Shown: positions 60,783 through 64,000 of the stretch, in pieces
Layout of the letters: every line of letters starts with the position of its first letter
Position numbering within the stretch: the first letter of the stretch is position 1
Source of the DNA: Bacteroidales bacterium
Lineage (GTDB): Bacteria > Bacteroidota > Bacteroidia > Bacteroidales > UBA7332
DNA: 64,000 nt
Assembly (NCBI GenBank): GCA_028687995.1
Contig: JAQTZA010000001.1
Coordinates: 62,001-126,000 of the forward strand
Direction: 5' to 3'
Program-made: the position numbers and the translations under genes
The notes under the pieces: model-generated
The model's input: the letters and a program-made list of their open reading frames with translations, nothing else
The model's database searches: none
What the model was told of the DNA's origin: nothing

Positions 60783-62102
60783 GTGCAAAACAAAATCAAT
60801 CAATTCATCTCGAAACATCAACTCCTGACGAACGCTGCCAAAGTGATTGTTGGTGTGAGTGGTGGTGCAGACTCTGTGGCTTTGTTGCACTTTTTGTGGA
60901 ATGCTGGTTATGCTTGTGTGGCAGCTCATTGCAATTTTCAACTAAGAGAAGAAGAGTCAAATAGAGACGAACAATTTGTGCGAGAATTTTGCAAGAAATG
61001 GAATATTCCGCTCGAAGTAATTGCTTTTGATACTAAACAAGTAGCTACACAACGCAAAATATCGATTGAAATGGCGGCTCGCGACTTGCGGTATGAGTGG
61101 TTCGAAGAACTTCGAATCAAACATGAGGCAGAATCGATTGCTGTGGCGCATCATCGAGATGACAATGTGGAAACGTTTCTCTTAAACGTCATTCGTGGAA
61201 CTGGCATTCGTGGATTAAGTGGAATGGCACCAAAAAATGGCAATATTGTCCGACCGTTTCTGGATGTTGACAGAGAAGAGATTGATGCATATTTAGCTAT
61301 AAATAGTTTGAATTTTGTAGATGACTCTTCAAATTTCGAGACCATCTATTTACGCAATAAAATTAGATTAGAACTATTGCCATGGATGGAGAAAATCAAC
61401 CCTTCAGTGAAAGATGCGATCAATAGAACCAGCAAGAATTTGAACGATGTAGAGCAAATCTACCTATCAGAAATCGAAACGCAGCGCCATCAATTAATCC
61501 GAGAAAAAGAAGATGCAATACACATCTCGATCCCCAAACTTAAAGGGTTTGCTCAAACATCGACATTGTTATTTGAACTACTACAACCCTATGGATTCAA
61601 CCGTATTGTTTGCGATGATATTTTCGAATCGTTAGATGGTATATCTGGAAAGAAGTTCTTTTCCCCAAACTTTGTGTTGGTAAAAGATCGTGAAGAATTA
61701 ATTATCAAACAAATCTCCAAATCAGAAGGAGAAGAATACTTTATTTCCGCAGAAAAGACAAACATAGACTCCCCTATTTCACTCAAATTAAATCATGTAA
61801 GTTTAAACGATTTCACATTGACTAAAAGCAAAGACTTTGCATACTTCGATGCTGAAAAAGTAAAATTTCCTCTATCTCTTCGACACTGGGAGGAAGGAGA
61901 TTGGTTTATTCCATTTGGGATGAAGGGGAAGCAAAAAGTGAGTGACTATTTCTCTGATCATAAATTCAATTTACACCAAAAAGAAGCGATCTGGCTGCTT
62001 TGCTCCGATACCAACATCATTTGGATAGTGGGTGAACGAAGCGATAATCGCTTTAGAATTGATGAGAATACAACTGAAGTGTTGGTTGTAAAACTAAATT
62101 AA
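60783..62102 (+). CDS. tilS: tRNA(Ile)-lysidine synthase
   Basis: TilS turns C34 of the CAU-anticodon tRNA-Ile into lysidine, using lysine and ATP, so that it reads AUA. The N-type PP-loop SGGADS is at residues 26-31, then AHCNFQLR, AHHRDDNVETFLLNVIRGTG and the DDSSNFETIYLRNKIR segment, with C-terminal TilS domains (FPLSLRHWEEGDWFIPFG). I start at the GTG at 60783 (439 residues, MQNKINQFI). An ATG at 60717 lies in the dnaJ terminator loop, and a promoter word lies between. It is an essential gene in most bacteria. Confidence 0.92.
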   Translation: MQNKINQFISKHQLLTNAAKVIVGVSGGADSVALLHFLWNAGYACVAAHCNFQLREEESNRDEQFVREFCKKWNIPLEVIAFDTKQVATQRKISIEMAARDLRYEWFEELRIKHEAESIAVAHHRDDNVETFLLNVIRGTGIRGLSGMAPKNGNIVRPFLDVDREEIDAYLAINSLNFVDDSSNFETIYLRNKIRLELLPWMEKINPSVKDAINRTSKNLNDVEQIYLSEIETQRHQLIREKEDAIHISIPKLKGFAQTSTLLFELLQPYGFNRIVCDDIFESLDGISGKKFFSPNFVLVKDREELIIKQISKSEGEEYFISAEKTNIDSPISLKLNHVSLNDFTLTKSKDFAYFDAEKVKFPLSLRHWEEGDWFIPFGMKGKQKVSDYFSDHKFNLHQKEAIWLLCSDTNIIWIVGERSDNRFRIDENTTEVLVVKLN

Positions 62103-62358
62103 ACAAGTTTCTTCAGTTTCTAATTGACTATTTCCGACTTTCTCTATTCAGGGAATTGAGAAAAAAGATGATCTTAAATTATATTTTTCTTATCCCGAAT
62201 TCAGGCTACTAAAAAATTCAGAAGATAACGTTGCTTTTATTTTTATAAAAACAAAACGTTAGTTACAAATCAAAAGATATATTCATCATTTTGAATAGAA
62301 TTCTTAGGAATTTTCCGAAATTCTGACTAATATTGCAGCACTTTTCTAAAACAAAGCT
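62103..62358 (+). other. Intergenic stretch before the thr leader
   Basis: This AT-rich stretch holds no gene I can support. TAATATTG at 62328-62335 differs from TAnnTTTG by one base and lies 24 bases before the leader start, so it may be the thrA promoter. Confidence 0.35.
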
Positions 62359-62418
62359 ATGATACGTACTACTGAACATACTGCAATTTTGACGACCACC
62401 CCTTGGGGGGTTCAGTAA
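62359..62418 (+). CDS. thrL: Candidate threonine/isoleucine leader peptide (attenuator)
   Basis: A 19-codon ATG frame encodes MIRTTEHTAILTTTPWGVQ: six Thr and two Ile codons, with three consecutive Thr codons at 62392-62400. The frame ends 190 bases before thrA. In enteric bacteria thrL peptides rich in Thr and Ile control thrABC by ribosome stalling. The match in position and composition suggests the same logic here. No homology to E. coli ThrL beyond composition is seen, and a textbook U-run terminator is not obvious downstream. Confidence 0.6.
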   Translation: MIRTTEHTAILTTTPWGVQ

Positions 62419-62504
62419 TTCTGCGTAATAGCACAGCAAAAACAATTTTTATCCTATTTTCGGGCACATGTCGCACATTAGCGATAAATCCCTAAATTCA
62501 AGCC

Positions 62505-62577
62505 GCAATTCTTTGCCACAATTGGCTCAAATTGCAAACATTATTATTCATAGCATTGTTAGGATGGGGTAAATGCT
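62505..62577 (+). promoter_or_regulatory. Possible thrA leader hairpins
   Basis: Two hairpins lie between leader and thrA. The first is 62505-62535 (GCAATT with AATTGC outside, GCCA with TGGC inside). The second is 62552-62577 (AGCATT with AATGCT around a G-rich loop). The 3' arm of the first, TCAAATTGC at 62527-62535, could instead pair with GCAATTTTGA at 62383-62392 within the leader frame, giving exclusive structures. Neither hairpin has a strong T-tract. Confidence 0.35.
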
Positions 62578-62608
62578 CAACATCTTACAATAAATAAAGA
62601 GATAAAAC

Positions 62609-64000
62609 ATGAAGGTATTAAAATTCGGAGGAACTTCAGTAGGCTCGGCAGCGAGCATCCGAAACGTAAAGCAAATTGTTGAGAGTCGCCAAGAACCAGT
62701 CGTGGTAGTTGTTTCTGCCTTGGGAGGAATCACCGATCAACTGTTGAAAACGGCCAATCTAGCGGTGCATGGCGATCAATCGTATCACCACGAAATAGAT
62801 ATCATCGTAAATCGTCACCTTCAAATGATCGAAGAGGTGGTGTTACCCAATAAACAAGCGGAAACAAAACAAAAAGTGACCGAATTGCTTGACGAGCTGA
62901 CCAATATATACAAAGGTGTTTCGTTGATTCGTGATCTTTCGCCCAAAACCAACGATCTGATTGTTAGTTATGGCGAACGAATCTCTTCCGTGATCGTTGC
63001 ACACGCCATTGTGGATGCAAAACGCTACGATGCCCGCGAATTTGTGAAAACTGAGACTCAATTTGGTAAGCATCATTGCAATTTCGACATCACCAATAAA
63101 CTGATACAATCTACATTCGAGAATCTACCAAACATTGCGCTGGTTCCTGGTTTCATCTCTTCAGACTCAGTGACTGGCGAAACCACCAACTTAGGTCGTG
63201 GAGGTTCGGACTATACTGCAGCCATCATAGCAGCAGCACTCGATGCAGAGATTCTCGAAATCTGGACAGATGTTGACGGATTTTTAACAGCTGATCCTCG
63301 GATTATTAGTCATGCGTATGTGATTGATAAACTGAGCTATGTAGAAGCGATGGAGTTGTGTAACTTCGGCGCCAAGGTGATTTATCCACCGACCATCTAC
63401 CCTATTTACCATAAAAATATTCCGATTGTCATCAAAAATACCTTCAATCCCGATGCACCTGGTACATTTATTACCCGTGACAAGATTGGTGACAAAAAAG
63501 CAATCAAAGGAATGTCTTCCATCAACGATGCATGCCTCATTACCGTGCAAGGATTGGGAATGGTGGGCGTTATTGGCGTCAATCACCGTATTTTTCGCGA
63601 ATTGGCAAAATCGGGTGTAAGCGTCTTTCTTGTTTCGCAGGCTTCGTCTGAAAACACCACTTCCATTGGCGTAAAAAATGCAGATGCTGAACTAGCTGTC
63701 AAGGTTTTGAAAGAGGAGTTTAAGCACGAGATTTCTATCGGAGAAATCAACGATATCAAAGCAGAGAAAGATTTGGCGTGCGTAGCCATCGTGGGTGAAA
63801 ACATGAAACACACACCGGGTATTGCAGGAAAACTGTTCGGCACATTGGGTCGCAACGGTATAAACGTAATCGCTTGTGCGCAAGGTGCTTCAGAAACGAA
63901 TATATCGTTTGTCATACGATTAGACAGCCTTAAAAAAGCATTAAACGTGATTCACGACAGCTTCTTCTTATCAGATTATCAGGTATTGAATGTTTTTGTA
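62609..64000 (+). CDS. thrA: Bifunctional aspartokinase/homoserine dehydrogenase, 5' part
   Basis: The gene runs off the window; 464 codons are present. The aspartokinase domain starts MKVLKFGGTSVGSA, with VVVSALGGITD, SYGERISS, the GRGGSDYTA motif near 198 and TDVDGFLTADPR. Two ACT regulatory units follow (LITVQGLGMVGVIGVNHRIF and VAIVGENMKHTPGIAGKLF). The last residues, YQVLNVFV, are the expected entry to the homoserine dehydrogenase Rossmann domain, so this is ThrA/MetL type and probably ThrA given the Thr/Ile leader. It catalyses the first and third steps from aspartate to threonine. The start is the ATG at 62609. Confidence 0.92.
   Translation, partial: MKVLKFGGTSVGSAASIRNVKQIVESRQEPVVVVVSALGGITDQLLKTANLAVHGDQSYHHEIDIIVNRHLQMIEEVVLPNKQAETKQKVTELLDELTNIYKGVSLIRDLSPKTNDLIVSYGERISSVIVAHAIVDAKRYDAREFVKTETQFGKHHCNFDITNKLIQSTFENLPNIALVPGFISSDSVTGETTNLGRGGSDYTAAIIAAALDAEILEIWTDVDGFLTADPRIISHAYVIDKLSYVEAMELCNFGAKVIYPPTIYPIYHKNIPIVIKNTFNPDAPGTFITRDKIGDKKAIKGMSSINDACLITVQGLGMVGVIGVNHRIFRELAKSGVSVFLVSQASSENTTSIGVKNADAELAVKVLKEEFKHEISIGEINDIKAEKDLACVAIVGENMKHTPGIAGKLFGTLGRNGINVIACAQGASETNISFVIRLDSLKKALNVIHDSFFLSDYQVLNVFV

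Noticed and set aside
62396..62412. C/G-rich hairpin as a dispersed repeat
   Set aside because: The CCCC/GGGG run lies inside the leader frame and is more simply read as Pro-Trp-Gly codons; similarity to the batA-batB element is limited to the run itself.
62263..62445. 60-codon minus-strand frame upstream of thrA
   Set aside because: No ribosome site, no family features, and it runs against the Thr-rich leader.
1..64000. tRNA, rRNA, transposase or phage genes
   Set aside because: Looked for and not found; no cloverleaf-like sequence, no rRNA conserved segments and no integrase or transposase proteins.

Overview
The window looks like the chromosome of an anaerobic Bacteroidota, most likely order Bacteroidales. 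Four things point there. The promoter word TAnnTTTG, typical of this phylum, sits before at least fourteen genes. There is a complete aerotolerance (Bat) operon. Both sorting-domain types of the type IX secretion system (T9SS) occur, with a PorP/SprF partner. Methylmalonyl-CoA mutase is encoded as two subunits, as in propionate-forming Bacteroidales. A Paludibacter-like propionate fermenter would fit, but that is inference. I see no rRNA, tRNA, CRISPR array, insertion sequence, prophage or integrase. Almost everything is ordinary chromosomal content.

Layout. 1-7.2 kb: an OmpR-type response regulator, an AddB-like nuclease, asparagine synthetase, a lipoprotein and a DUF4268 protein. 7.2-11 kb (minus strand): a YqhD-type alcohol dehydrogenase, an AT-rich DUF2971 gene, a methyltransferase and a DUF4922 nucleotidyl-transferase-like gene, with dispersed repeats between them. 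11.3-14.4 kb: a plus-strand row of a 32-residue peptide, a YbjT-like reductase, a Tim44-like membrane protein, a secreted ExbD/TolR-like domain and a two-helix membrane protein. 14.4-20.7 kb: Uup-type ABC-F ATPase, mannose-6-phosphate isomerase, an RlmD-type rRNA methyltransferase and a T9SS cargo protein. 20.7-27.4 kb: mutB/mutA, a universal stress protein, a small DNA-binding protein and a PAP2 phosphatase.

27.4-36 kb is the Bat operon, read moxR, DUF58, a BatD-like gene, batA, batB, batC, batD, batE. Three of its gaps hold palindromic or repeated intergenic elements, and one of these creates a false N-terminal extension on batB. 36.3-47.8 kb is a three-gene T9SS type B surface operon: a 2,777-residue adhesin with about 15 DUF11 repeats, a PorP/SprF protein, and an OmpA protein with TPR, PD40 and SPOR parts. 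48.2-54.7 kb groups osmotic-stress functions: a GH15 glycosidase (possible trehalase), an MscS channel, an NhaD antiporter and a fused trehalose-phosphate synthase/phosphatase. 54.8-62.1 kb holds a 2-oxoglutarate oxygenase, a 2-Cys peroxiredoxin, a MacB-like ABC exporter pair, grpE-dnaJ and tilS.

The window ends inside thrA (aspartokinase-homoserine dehydrogenase). About 190 bases upstream of it lies a 19-codon reading frame with six threonine and two isoleucine codons. It looks like a transcription-attenuation leader peptide and is the most interesting regulatory signal here. Other points worth following are the secreted ExbD-like module, the single cysteine kept in almost every repeat of the giant adhesin, a tilS promoter packed directly after the dnaJ terminator, and a 28-bp tandem duplication across the stop codon of the ABC-F gene.
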